Source: Antitrichia curtipendula (Eukaryota > Streptophyta > Bryopsida > Hypnales > Leucodontaceae). From it: a stretch of DNA of 64,000 nucleotides. Positions 29,786 through 40,918 of the stretch are shown here, in pieces (positions within the stretch are counted from its first letter, which is position 1; every line of letters begins with the position of its first letter). Below the pieces are notes generated by a model. It ran no database searches. It saw nothing but the letters and a program-made list of their open reading frames with translations, and was not told where the DNA came from. The stretch spans positions 30,194,001 through 30,258,000 of the forward strand of contig OX579635.1 of the NCBI GenBank assembly GCA_951230915.1. The letters are read 5' to 3'. A program made the translations under genes and the position numbers.

Positions 29786-30497
29786 AACTCAAAGTTGAGT
29801 AAATCAACTTAGAAACTTTTGTTGAGTTTTTGTTGTTCTTTTAGTGTGTATTATTTATTTATTTTGTATGTATGATTTTTCCATTTAACGTTGAAATGTC
29901 CGTTTCTTTGTCCAGTACCAACTATAGGATCCTGTGAAATACATAAAAAAGAATGACATATCTAAATCTCTTCACTTGTAATGTAGTTCTTGCGCTTTTG
30001 CACACAAGTTGCCCCTGTTACAGCAGCGACCAAGACACCAGAGTTGGAACGCAGTGGGGCGGCCATGGAGAGAACTTGCGGCTTCCATGCAAGCATTGTC
30101 ATCACCAAGTTGACCCTAAACTAGTCAAAATACAGAATCCAATGTCGAAGAGGGGCCGTAAAGGTCTCCCGTAGAAATGGAAATTGTAGTGCAATAGAGG
30201 ACAAATCTACAGGCCCCTTGCCTCTACATTCCAAATTCCAGTGCCGTAGGGGATTGGATTTCACATGGCCGCTCAAAGTTATGTTGGCAGGGCTGTTCTA
30301 ACGGGGTGCAGGAGATGCTCTTATATAAGTTACTTCTTCTGCATGATATTACAAGTTAGAGTATAATTACTCTCCAACAACGCAGTTCCAAATTTGTACT
30401 CAACAAGTGGGATGAAGGAAACTGCCATGACGAGGACAGACAGCAAGACCCTTGACCACAACACATACCTACTGGTGTCCTTTCAAGAATAGCTATG

Positions 30498-31397
30498 TTA
30501 AATAGTGAAATTAGGTTGCCCCTCGCTAATTTCTCAACATTCAACACTGTATACATGTTTATTACTTTTGAATTGAGTATTGTTGTAATTCAGACTCATG
30601 AACCTCCATGTGTACAAACAAGAATATTTGTGGAAATATTTGTTGACTTTGATGTCTTGTAAAGTAATTTTCTTCAAATAAGGCAATCTAATTTCACTAT
30701 TTAGTATACACTAAGTAGTGGAATTGGGTTGTCCTCACTAATTTCTTGGCATTTTACACTGCCGGTATAAGGTAGACAAGCTTATTACTTCCCTGATTTA
30801 GAATTTGAATATCCTAGGGCCAACTCCAAGAGAGGTACATATTTTTCAGAGGTGCATATTTGTTCCACAAATCAAATCCAAGTAGGTTAATATAAAATTT
30901 TGATTAAAATTGTAGTTTCTGTGATTTTTTGAAGTGTTTTGCTTTGAAGTTACAAAACTACCTATAGAATCGGGAGTCATAAATGTACCATAAACAACTC
31001 ATAACTGCCTTTTCATGTGTCTAATAACACTTTAATATTCACCAATAAAAGATTGACACCTTTACCTTTGGTTGGCAATAATGCACTAATTCTGTTAGAA
31101 AATGAGTAAATTTTGATGGTTTCTGGGATAGAATTGGGGCCAAAAGTAGGATGATGGAATTGGGTAGTGAAAGAAATTGGGTTGGTCTATCTTATAAATA
31201 TTTATTGTTACTGTACAAAGATGCCATAATTTTCATCAACCTAGAACCATGTGTGGCACGGGGTGGTGCACCAATTCATGGCCTTGTTCAAAGAGTTGCT
31301 TGTGCCTCCATGTGAACAAGTGGTAAATCATGAGGTAATTTTTCTAAATAAATTAACTTATTGTAATTGTTAAGGCAACCTAATTTCACTATTATGT
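30498..31397. repeat. Inverted-end repeats with TAGTGAAATTAGGTTGCC
   Basis: TAGTGAAATTAGGTTGCC at about 30499 has inverted partners at about 30680-30702 and at 31373-31393, and a degenerate direct copy at about 30713. The 30498-30702 and 30711-31397 blocks look like two related MITE-like units. Flanking duplications are unclear. Confidence 0.4.
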
Positions 31398-32427
31398 GTA
31401 GCTCAGTTGTACACTATACCAAGGAGATCTTGGGTGGTCTTTCAGTCTCAAGCAGCATTTTAAGGCATTGAACATCAATCCTTCCCCCATAAAGAAGAGG
31501 CGGTTGCTAGGATTACATCTCGAACTTCCTATATGACTGAATGTCCATTTTTGTCGTATGGATTCCGTTGGTTCATACAAACGTACGGATTACATGGGCT
31601 TCAAAGTGTCCCATTCGCATGTAAACAACATTCATTATGACAATATGTACATCGTGTCTCTTCCGTGTATATTACCATCATGTTAATGTTGCACGGAAAC
31701 TGTGTGTAACCAGTTCCGTGCGGATTCAGTGTCTAAGTAATGCTTGACAAAAGCGTCACTGATTATGTCGTGAATCAACTTGTACGGAATCCGTGCGACA
31801 TGGACATTGATTGAAGGCATTTCCTGAAAAATTGAAAGAAAAATTGTAAAATTTATTTGCAAAAAAAAGCAATTTTTAATATTGCTAAAAATATCTGCAA
31901 TCCTCTTTGAAAAATGAACAGCTCCAACCTAACCATCATGATTTTGTCAGAAAAAAATATTTTTTGAAATTTTTACAAATATTTTTCTAAAAATATATAA
32001 GAGCTTGCATAATCTGCTACAAAAAAAATGGAAAGAAAAGCTTTTAACATCACTAAAAATATCCAAAGTCCGATTTGGGAAAAATCCAACTCCCAGCCAT
32101 TACAATTTTGTCCAAAAAAATATTTTTCAAATATTTTTCTAGATACATAAAAATGCTTGAATTATATAGTACTCAAAGAAAATTGGAAAAAAAAATTACA
32201 TTGCTAAAAATATCCAAAGTCCATTATGGAAATGAAAATTTTTTCAACTATCTCAATTTTGTAAAAAACAAATCACAAAATTTTTGAATTTTTTTGGATG
32301 CACCAAACGATCTAATGCAAATAAAGAATTTTTTTCTTAGAATTTTGATTCTTTTTAACATAAATCCCTAAGAACAATGAATAGTTTTAAGTATGAAAAA
32401 TTTACAACCATTTCAATAAGCGATTAA

Positions 32428-32550
32428 TGTGGTGTTTTGGTTAAGAGTAACCTTTGTAAATGCGAGATTGTAGGTTTAAAATTGGCCACCATGAAGCAAG
32501 ATTGGGCAACTAATAGTGAGTGCAATCTAGAATATTCCGGATAGGATAGA
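32428..32550 (+). repeat. Degraded tRNA-derived SINE-like fragment
   Basis: GTGGTGTTTTGGTTAAGAG resembles a Pol III A box in the position and wording of the better copy at 33590, and TAGGTTTAAAATTGG, about 40 bases later, resembles a decayed B box. This is weak evidence alone; the call rests on similarity of layout. Confidence 0.3.
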
Positions 32551-32559
32551 AAACCAAAT

Positions 32560-32614
32560 TTTTGTTCATTGGGTATTGCTTTACAAAGATCAAAGCAATA
32601 CCCAATGAACAAAA
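32560..32614. repeat. Perfect 23-bp inverted repeat with 9-nt loop
   Basis: 32560-32582 (TTTTGTTCATTGGGTATTGC...) is exactly complementary to 32592-32614. The loop is ACAAAGATC. The flanks do not pair further. Confidence 0.8.
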
Positions 32615-33157
32615 TTACAAAGTTTGGTCATATGACGCCTCATACGAAACTTGTCCTAGATAATATTTTTGTTACTTAAGGGGGTGTTTTTTAATGTGAA
32701 AGATGTGCATATGAATGTTTCCTACATATCTATACAATTGAATTATCATCACCAATTGTTTTCAATAAAATATCATGTATAACTATGGAAATTGGCTTCA
32801 AAAATTCTCCAATTTTGCATTTTCGGAACTTAAGTTTGGTATGCTTGATTGGGATTGCATAAGAATTGAGTATTAATTATGCAAGACAAAAAATTCCAAA
32901 ATTTCTCTATACTATGCAAACAAAATTGGAATGGCACAATAGACAATTTGTAAATGAACTATACCCCAATGTACAACGTCTACATCAACCAAAAAATCAA
33001 TACTTTTTTGATCATTTTGTTCATATTGACTTCGAAGAGTTTCAAATAATTTTTTGGCATTTCAGTTGGGCAATGTTAAAATCACCAAGGTTGGATTTCT
33101 ATGTGAAATGGAATTTTCTTTTCAAACTAGATCATTCACAATCCCGTATTTTTTAAA

Positions 33158-33515
33158 GTCAGTATACTTTGGTGACCGTTTAGGCATAGTAAAATAATAT
33201 TTCTTAAGAAACTTTGAACTAAAAAAAATTGGGAAATCAAGCTAAATTTTATCTCCAAAAATCCGTTTGCAATTTGAAGTCTCCAATCATAAGTTATGAG
33301 GAAAGTTCAGAGAGGGGTTTAAATGGAAATTTTCTTTGACATTCTTAAACACCCTCTCTGATTTTTGCCCATAAGTTTTTAAGGGAAAATTCAAATTCCA
33401 AACGGATTTTTGGAGATGGAATTTGACTTGATTTCCCAATTTTTATTAATTCAAAGTTTTCTGAAAAATACATTTCTACTATGCCTAAACGGCCACCCAA
33501 GTCTGCTGAACTAAC
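33158..33515. mobile_element. Foldback MITE-like palindrome
   Basis: The left arm (GACCGTTTAGGCATAGTA ... TTGGGAAATCAAG ... TCTCCAAAAATCCGTTTG ... CAGAGAGGG) is mirrored by the right arm on the other strand with modest divergence. Arms are about 150-160 bp with a short spacer near 33320-33340. No target duplication was resolved. Confidence 0.65.
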
Positions 33516-33587
33516 AAATGAAATGAAAAAAAATTTGCAAGAAGTATACAAGTAAATTTCTACTCCTACAATACTCAAAGGAATTAT

Positions 33588-33790
33588 AACGTGGTGCATT
33601 GGCCATAAGTATATGACCTCCCATTTGGGAGGTCAAGGGTTTGAACCCGGCTCCCTAGTTAGTTGGTGGGATGCCCGAGTATCGGGGTCGCCCAGGTCAA
33701 GTATTGGGGCTGGATTTTTCATTTTTTTTATTTTAAAAAAAAATCTTAGATTTTTATTTTTTTTATTTTTTTATTTTTTTATTTTTTTAT
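33588..33790 (+). repeat. tRNA-derived SINE candidate with T-rich tail
   Basis: GTGGTGCATTGGCC (33591-33604) fits a Pol III A box, and GGTTTGAACCC (33638-33648) a B box, with spacing near that of a tRNA gene. A body of about 70 bases follows, then a long T-rich tail. It does not fold as a full tRNA in my reading, so it is called a SINE rather than a tRNA gene. Confidence 0.5.
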
Positions 33791-34121
33791 AAAATTTGTG
33801 CAAAATAACATTTATTCCATGAAGAAAATACACGGATACAATGGTGTACAAAAGTGTCAAATTTGCACGATTACAATGCATGATTCAATAATACAGAAGT
33901 GGCACGACTTTCATTCATATCAATCTAATACATTAATCGCACAAAAGTCGTGGGTTTTTTTAACACACAGAATCTGTGCGATAGTGGTACGCAGGTATGA
34001 ATTCACGGAATCCGTACGACAAAAATGGACATTCAGTGCCATAGGAAGTTCGAGATGTAATCTTATCTTGCCTTGCTTCCACCATATTAAAGTCCCCAGT
34101 AAGAAGATGAAACCCATTCTA

Positions 34122-35043
34122 GGGTGAAGCTGTACTACAAAATAGCACTTCGAAGGCAATACACACAAAGAGGCGATGAAAAGAGGAACGGTAACCAGCC
34201 AGAAGGCATGAATGAAAAGAACAAGTAATAGAAAAGGAATGCCAAAGGCGGAATGAGAAAGGAACAAGAGTCCATAAAATACCAGAGGGCAGAAATGGAA
34301 ATGAAAATGGAAATAACCAGGAGCCAAAAACAAAGAACAGGTGCCAACCAGGCGGAGATGAACAGAGAACTGACACCTAAAAGGCGGGGAAGGGGAACCA
34401 CCAGAGGTGGGAGTAGACATAGGATCCAGAGATGAATATGAAGGATGAGAGGAGAATGAGAAAAGTAACCAACCAAGGCAAATGCAGTAGTCCAAGCAAG
34501 CAAAAAAACACCAAGTTGACCCCGATAAAAAACCCTACTTACCAACTAAGTCCCTGTAAATCATACTAAAAGCTTCTTGTAAGTCTAATGCAATAAGCGG
34601 GTTTTGGGAATTCAAATCTTCATCTTTTGCAAAGCTTTACTGGTGTTGAATTTTCCCATCTTGAGTAATGTCTCATAAGATTTGCCTAAGGATTTCATAT
34701 GTGTGTTGGGAGGTTGTCCTTCTCTGCTCCTGCATAGTGTTGCCATCGTCAAAGCTGTCCTTGTTGATGTTGTCGTTAGTGTTGATCTCCCTCCAAATGT
34801 AGTCAGTATCCACTAATTGATCGAATTGCTTCCTCTGAGATGTTCCACGTACACACCTGAGTTTGGGGTAGACTTGAAGCTTGATCCTCCTCTATGGATT
34901 GTCCCTTAGATTGGTTGGGGTCTTCCTCCTGCTCCGTTCCTGATGGATCGGGTGTAAATCTGAGGGTTGGAATGTTGGTGTTGTTAAGATAGAACCACCT
35001 AATTCCGTCATTCATCCAAATGAGTGGTCTACAGCTTCACCCC
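34122..35043. repeat. Inverted 13-bp ends, possible small TIR element
   Basis: GGGTGAAGCTGTA at 34122-34134 is inverted at 35030-35042. The 0.9 kb between contains no convincing gene. Target duplication is not exact (CATTCTA against CATTATC). A single frame near 34560-34615 on the minus strand resembles a LINE reverse transcriptase motif A, which is too little to call. Confidence 0.3.
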
Positions 35044-35476
35044 ATTATCGTCAATTTTATAGCTTTCAGTGCTACTTTGCTGGAAAAACTAAATGCAATG
35101 CAATAAATGCAGAGTAGTGTTTAGAGGTTGGCAGTAGTACGTATTTGAAGTGACGCATTTGGGTAGATACCAAGGGGATTTCATAAACATGTATTCAACT
35201 GACATGACGGTTTTGGCTCATTCATTTATAGAAGTTATGAATGAAAAAAGGCGGCTTTAGATACAAAACAAAGCGTAATTAGGTTAGATTGTACATGTTA
35301 ACTTCAATTGTGCTTGGCAAAGTTGTGAGAGTGCAGTTTGTTGAAATTGGAAGCTATAAAGTTGTGAAAGTGCAGTTTGTTGAAATTGGGAGTTGTGAAT
35401 GACACCATATTATGACTTGTAGATAGAATACGGTGTAAGTTGTCTTCTTTTTCGTCATTGTAGATAGATATTCAGT

Positions 35477-36022
35477 ATGAGTAGGAAGGAAAAAGCACCT
35501 CTTTACGCTGAAGAGATGGACGTGAAAATAGAATGTAGCCAGTATGATGACGAACAGAACTCTAGTACAGAGGAAGATGGAAACAATGAATTTTGGGGCC
35601 CTAACCAAAGTGAGGAAGATTCAGAGTCTAGCCTGAAATCGCCATGTGGCTCTGATTATGAAAGGGGAGAGGAGGATTACAGTGAATCCAATACTTCTGT
35701 AGATGATGGACCAGAACTTCGTGAAGAGAGAAGAGTATTGGGGAGAAGACGTGGAAAACAAATTCCACTTGAAGTCATTGGAAGGTCTACCAAAGAAATT
35801 TTTGCTACAAGGATGAAGGCATCATCAATTGCCATTGGAGCACCTACAGTGACGTATGAGAGACTTGAAGATTTTCCAAGTGATGAAGGAGAGCAATACT
35901 ATAGACAACAACAATACAAACATCAACTACAACACCCCTTACAACAACAAGGACAACAACTGCAGCATGAGGACAACTTCCTAGGGCATGCCAAAGAACA
36001 TTTTGGTGGAGATGTAAGATGA
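35477..36022 (+). CDS. Acidic N-terminal segment of the pogo/Jerky-type transposase gene
   Basis: Starts with ATG and encodes 181 residues, rich in Glu, Asp and Ser at first, then Gln/His-rich near the end (QQQYKHQLQH). A GT at 36014 (GATGTAAGA) followed by an AG at about 36062 could splice it in phase to the frame that carries the HTH and DDE domains, but that intron would be only about 49 nt and lacks a pyrimidine tract, so a frameshift is an alternative. I do not recognise this segment by family; its assignment rests on position and orientation. Confidence 0.45.
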   Translation: MSRKEKAPLYAEEMDVKIECSQYDDEQNSSTEEDGNNEFWGPNQSEEDSESSLKSPCGSDYERGEEDYSESNTSVDDGPELREERRVLGRRRGKQIPLEVIGRSTKEIFATRMKASSIAIGAPTVTYERLEDFPSDEGEQYYRQQQYKHQLQHPLQQQGQQLQHEDNFLGHAKEHFGGDVR

Positions 36023-36062
36023 GCAATGAAGAAGCTGAGGAGAAGGAGGGAGAACAACTTAG

Positions 36063-38234
36063 CATCAGAAAAAGAAAGGTAGCCAAGAAAACAAGTACAA
36101 TCAGCAAGGTGAGTTGCCACAAAACCCTGCAAATATGATTTCAGAGTCCAATTCTTCACATGAAGAATTTGAAAGGTGCACATCATCAGCAAAGGGAAGA
36201 CTACGCCCAAACCTAGGAAAAGGTTTGCCTCCTCTTGAAAAGCCTCAGCAACCTCTACAAGACACAAACAAGGACAAAGGCGGAAGGAAATCAAGAAGTA
36301 AAAATGGGCAATGGACAACAGAGACTTTGCATTTGGCAATAGCAGCAATAGATGATGGACATCCATTGACCAGAGTCAACAGTTTCTATAACATACCAGC
36401 CTCTTCTCTAAGAGATTGTTTGTCTGGAAAGAGTACATCAAGGAAAAGAGGTGCAAAAGGAGTACTTACCCCAAAGGAAGAAGAAGAACTTTGTAGTTAC
36501 CTAGATGCCATGCTCAAGAAGGGTTTGCCACTATTAGCATTACAATTGAAGCTAAAAGTAAGAAAAATTACACAAACATGTCTTACTCCATTCAAAGATG
36601 GCTCACTTGGAGAAAGTTGGCTCAAACGGTTCAAATTGAGACATCCTCAATATACATTGAGGATGTCTTAGGGACTACAGATGACCCGGGCCAAAGCTTT
36701 ATGTCCTGAAAATGTCTCCAGTTTTTTTTAAAACTTGGTACATCTGTATATGAAGTATAATTATGAGCTTGATCACATTTGGAATGTTGATGAGAGTGGT
36801 GTTCAAGTTGGAGGGAGTGGGGTACAAGTTATAGCAAGAAGAGGATTAAGAAGTATCCATTCATTGATTCCTAATGAAAGAGAATCTATGACAGTGTTTA
36901 CTGCTATAAATGCAGTAGGAGAGACTATTCCCAACTTCTACATCTTCAAAGGGATTAAAAGAAGAAGAGACTTTGTTTCTATGTGTGAAAAAAGTTGTAC
37001 AATGGCAATGCAACCTAATGGATGGATGACAACATACCTCTTCTTCAAATGGATAGACCACTTCATGTTTACAATTGGCAACAAGGAAGCTTTGACACCC
37101 ACAAATTGACATTTGCTGATTGTTGATGGTCACAACTCCCACGTGACATTGGAGGTTTGCAGAAAAGCAAAGGCAGCAGGTTTAGATCTCTTGTCACTAC
37201 CTTCTCACACCTCACATTCTCTATAGCCTCTAGATGTTGCTGTTTTTAAACCTTTCAAAACAGCATTTAGAGTTTACCGAGACATTTGGAGTATGAATCA
37301 CAGAGGACAGAAAGTGAAAAAAGAGGATCTATCACAGTGGGCATTATTATCCTTAAAGAGAGCATACACTCTCAGTAATATTTAGTCAGGTTTTTGAACT
37401 ACTGGAATCTGGCCATATAATCTTAATAAACTACAGGGTAAAATGGGACCAAGTGAAACTTTTACAACCAAGAATGTGGAAGTTGAGGTTCAAGAAATTT
37501 TAGAGGAAGACATACCTTCACCTGAAGCAGCAACAACCCACTACTTTGTGGATGTGGAAGGAGAACCAAACCTAGAGGACGCATCATGTACAAAAATTGA
37601 AGAAGAAGCTACAGCTGCAACCACTAAGCCATTTAGTGAGTTCCTTTGCCTGCCTCAAGTGAAAATTAGAAAGGATAAAGCTAGAGCTGAACCCTATGTG
37701 GATTATTCAAAGTCAGTCCTTTTGACAAGTAAAAATTACATTGATAGTATGGAACAAATTGCCCCCAAAAGGGCTGAAGCACTACAGGAGAAAGAAAAGA
37801 GAAAGGAGACAGTGACAGTGAACAAGAAGAAAAGAGCAATGGAAAAAGCTACAGAACAAGCTACAAAGACATCAAGGCAAGAGGACAAGGTTGCTCTCAA
37901 AAGGTTCAAGGCATCATGGACTTCTAAGGCTATTAAAGAAGCAGGAGAGAAACTACAGAAAGCTGTGAAATCCAAAGAGCCACATGTAGGTTGGAAGGCA
38001 CCTTATTGTGGTTTTGTACCTCTACAATGTAGGATTAACCAAGGTATTGCAAGAGAGAAACTAAAAACAAAGAAGGCAAGGCAATTGACAGGAGGACCCT
38101 TACCTACTTTTCCACATTTGAAAGAAGTACCTTGGTCTCTTGCATGGAGACTGGGCATTGCAGCTTCATATGGACCTCCTCAAATAGTACATGGCATGTG
38201 GAATCAGTCCCATCTACCCAACATAGCCAATTGA
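36063..38234 (+). pseudogene. pogo/Jerky-type (HTH-CENPB, DDE_1) transposase with six in-frame stops
   Basis: One frame runs through the whole segment. It shows a psq-type HTH (WTTETLHLAIAAIDDGHPLT, about 36310-36375), a CENP-B-type HTH (LTPKEEEELCSYLDAML to ESWLKRFKLRHPQ), then the DDE_1 nuclease: first Asp in IWNVDESG (about 36780), second in LLIVDGHNSH (about 37120), third in PLDVAVFKPFK (about 37230). Stops in this same frame lie at 36669, 36729, 37107, 37224, 37383 and 37395 (first bases), each with homology on both sides. The C-terminal 260 codons (37443-38234) are Lys/Glu-rich with a coiled character and are not recognised. No terminal repeats with TA duplication were found. Such proteins cut and paste their element, but this copy cannot make a full product. 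Confidence 0.85.
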
Positions 38235-39000
38235 GGTCACCTACAGTGGTACTGAACAGCCCAACAAAGAAGAAGCCAGAAGGTGCCTACCTATTGGGAT
38301 GAGTCTACTTCAGTGCACAACAACAAGGATAACACATGTATGTCATTCCAACACTTTTTGGAGCAAACAAGATCCTAAGAGCAAATCAAATTGTGTAGGT
38401 ACGTAATGTTGAAAAGGTGTAACAATAAATGTGAGGCAATTATAATATACAATATAGTTAGGTACACAAAAGCTAAACTTTGGATAGACAAAGGCATCTA
38501 CTTCATTTGCATTTCTACTTTTCTATGAACTAATATTGGTGTCAAAGTTCTCTTGTAATGACACCAACTGCAGTGTGAACCTTGTTTCCACTCTAGTATC
38601 ACATGTATTGTTCAGGTTTCCTAAATAAAAATACAAGCATTACTAGCAATCCTATTGAAGAAATTTTCTGCAGTCTTTTTGGAGGCACATCAGACATGAT
38701 GGCTTCTCATTACACTAGAGTTGCCAATGTTTGAGAACACTTTTGAATATGTGGAACACCCAACAAAAGGGTAAGTTACATGCTTTGAAACATTATGATA
38801 AGTTTATTTAAGTTCTCCTATTCATTGTAATTTCATAAACCTTAATTCAAAGGTTCTCGACGCATGCTACTTGATTTCAAAATTGAGCAAACATGCTATG
38901 TGACTACAGTAAATTCCATAATACAATGCTTAAAGGAATCCCTCTCCTTCACAATCTACTGATCTAGCAATAGAAAGTACCCAAATTTACAATCCTAGAA
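38235..39000. other. Spacer, no gene
   Basis: No supported gene. The 3' terminus of the pogo-type element should be within this stretch; the sequence TACAGTAAATTCC near 38892 has a pogo-like CAGT start but points the wrong way for a right terminus. Confidence 0.35.
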
Positions 39001-39186
39001 TTATGGGATCAACTTATGATTGAGAACTTTGAGGAAAAAACAATAGAGAAGGTTGAATAAAATGGAGTATCCGAGGAGGACCCCTACTCCAAGCCAATAC
39101 CAATAGCCTCTATGAAAAAGGCCCCTACTCAACAACACTTGTTGCCCAAGATTTGCTGCATAATCAGATGGCCCCGGTATAGGTGG
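39001..39186 (-). pseudogene. Exon fragment of a PDR-type ABCG transporter
   Basis: After a good splice acceptor (TTTTCTTGCAG ending at 39187) the minus strand reads LGQQVLLSRGLFHRGYWYW then LGVGVLLGYSILFNLLYCFF, which matches the conserved stretch in pleiotropic drug resistance (PDR, full-size ABCG) transporters just after the second-half extracellular loop and entering the last membrane segment. It then runs into TAA at 39001-39003. No neighbouring PDR exons or nucleotide-binding domain were found on either side, so this is an isolated fragment rather than a gene. Confidence 0.75.
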
Positions 39187-39868
39187 CTGCAAGAAAACAC
39201 ACAACACAACGTTAGCAATCCTGCTTGAAATATTCCAAAAATGAGTTCTTTTCCTCCATAGATGAAGAAAGGAGCTACAAACGACATTTTCTCCAACAAA
39301 ATTTCACCTTTTGCTCCGTGATTGGTTTGCCGTAGTTGCCGTGGTGCTGTGCAAGTGAACCTTCTTGGAGATTTCATTTTTGTTGCAAAAAGGGTGTCAC
39401 AGCCCCTCCACAAAACAGGGCTCCCTATTGGCTCCCCATTTCATGCGCCTGAAGAAATTTCTCAGAGAAAATCTTAACCTCGGAGGGGTTGTGACTACCC
39501 CTAATATGGCACACCCGGTCAGTGCAACACTTCGAGCGCATACACAAGTCTGCTAGACAAACGAAGCATCTTTATTTGATGTTAAACGGACAGTTTTCAT
39601 CAAAGCAGCCTCTGCCAATCCGTAGGCTTGAATTTGCATGCCGGCTTTTGCTATCCTAGTATATATAACTAATTTGTCTACTACATATTCCCTGGGTTGA
39701 AAAGTGGCCTTACATCTTCATCCAACATTTTTAGATACAAGTAGGACTACTTACACCAGGATGCTGGAAGTCAATTGCAGACCACTTTCTCAATTTCTCT
39801 GTCTTGATTGTGGCTTGGATTTGCTTCTGCATTGATATCGTAGATACAAGTGAAGGCAGAAAAGAAAT

Positions 39869-40918
39869 CTAACCTCTGATTTGTTCTCTCTTCGTGCCAT
39901 TCAGCAATATCAAGGCAATTTGTACAGTTTCGCTTCTGAAGGAGGTGGTAATTTTCGGCAAAAGACTTGATTTCAATGGGTCGTTGGCTTTCATTTGCAA
40001 GTCCAAGCCAGCTTTCATCCACATATAATGCATTGTCCCTGCAATTATTGCAATGTTGAGGTACACCCGTAAAATATATATCAGTACGGTTAGAACTGCT
40101 CAGTGTTTCAAGTCAATCTGGTTCATACCTGAACCGACGGAAAAAATCCCATATTATGAAAATCAATAAATCTAAGAATTCTTAACAAGTTCCAACTTTC
40201 CAAATCCAAGATAACAACACTATCAGCATCTCTGTATTGACATGTACATTGTTGTACGGTAATCCACAACGTCAATTGCAACAGTACAACCTCAGGAATA
40301 AATTATGCCATTATCAAAACAAATCCCAAAGGCAACACGAATCTGAAAAATAAGCAGGTCAATGGACATTATAACTACCTGGGCGAGGATCAAAGCGAAC
40401 ATCTTCCCCGAACCAACGAGTTACATACGCTCTACGGCGTTCACCTTGCGTAGAAATACCAAGAGCACCATGGACGGCAAAACTATGGTGTATCAAGCAA
40501 TCACCAGGCTCTATATCCCATGTCAAGAGTTCATACTTGCATCCCACACAATTTTTAAATTTCATTTGGTTGCCCATCATATTCTCAAGTTTATAACAAC
40601 CCATGAACCTCCCGCAGGAACTATTTCTATATTCAATTCAAGTGTATGAAAAGAGTCTTGTCTTAACAATCAAGAAAAAAACAGAAATCTAAATTGGCAT
40701 CGAAGTTGTTAGAGGGTGATGATCATGATTGTATCAGTTTCTTAATTGTAGGAAAATTGAACTAAGATTGTAGAAGCGACTGAACAATGCATTGTTGGAA
40801 AAAGATGCCATGAATATGTTACTGAACCAAGCAAGTTCAACGCATACCTCGTCGCGTTTATTTTCGATATCTGGAACATTGGGTAGTGAGGCAGACTACT
40901 TGTAGCGCTCCTCATCAC
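39869..40918 (-). pseudogene. 3' part of a phytanoyl-CoA dioxygenase (PhyH) family gene, 5' truncated
   Basis: Three exons are recognisable on the minus strand: 40918-40848 (LPNVPDIENKRDE), 40535-40379 (YELLTWDIEPGDC, HGALG, ERRRAYVTRWFGEDVRFDPRPG) and 40038-39869 (TMHYMWMKAGLDLQMKANDP to a TAG). All junctions used are GT-AG with consistent phase. HGALG carries the second iron-binding His and ERRRAYVTRW the 2-oxoglutarate-binding Arg region of this Fe(II) dioxygenase family. The upstream exons with the first His-x-Asp pair are absent; a CACTA terminus begins 131 bases upstream. A TAG at 40896-40898 lies in the first exon unless splicing enters after it. The substrate is unknown. Confidence 0.75.

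Larger units (their letters stand above)
28311..30320. mobile_element. TIR element with TTA target duplication (PIF/Harbinger-like, non-autonomous)
   Basis: The left end GAGCACCTCCTGCAGCCC and, on the other strand, the right end GAGCATCTCCTGCACCCC match at 16 of 18 positions. Both are flanked by TTA (28308-28310 and 30321-30323), the duplication typical of PIF/Harbinger elements. Total 2010 bp. GC-rich segments sit at both ends (28380-28690 and 29990-30300), and the middle carries two nested MITEs. No transposase domain was seen, so it would be a deletion or filler-type derivative. Confidence 0.65.
31511..34062. mobile_element. Long-TIR element, about 2.55 kb, unknown superfamily
   Basis: 31511-31578 and 33995-34062 are inverted copies of a 68-bp sequence beginning GATTACATCTCGAACTTCCT, with about 61 of 68 positions matching. 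Words like ACGGAATCCGT and TGCGGATTCAGTG recur just inside. No matching target duplication was found at either border, so the real ends may lie a few bases away. Inside are SINE-like pieces and a foldback, but no transposase. Confidence 0.5.

Noticed and set aside
33630..33655. A true tRNA gene at the B-box-like sequence
   Set aside because: No acceptor stem or anticodon arm of cloverleaf form could be drawn; layout and tail fit a SINE better.
33920..34545. Long overlapping minus-strand frames rich in Phe, Leu and Ser
   Set aside because: Three overlapping frames all look hydrophobic because the plus strand is purine-rich; no domain or membrane topology is consistent.
34556..34620. LINE reverse transcriptase motif A on the minus strand (IALDLQEAFSMIYRDL)
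   Set aside because: Only one short motif is visible and the following frames show no further RT motifs, so a remnant is possible but cannot be supported.
38892..38915. TACAGTAAATTCC as a pogo terminus
   Set aside because: It has the right TA-CAGT start but faces away from the transposase gene and no inverted partner was found.
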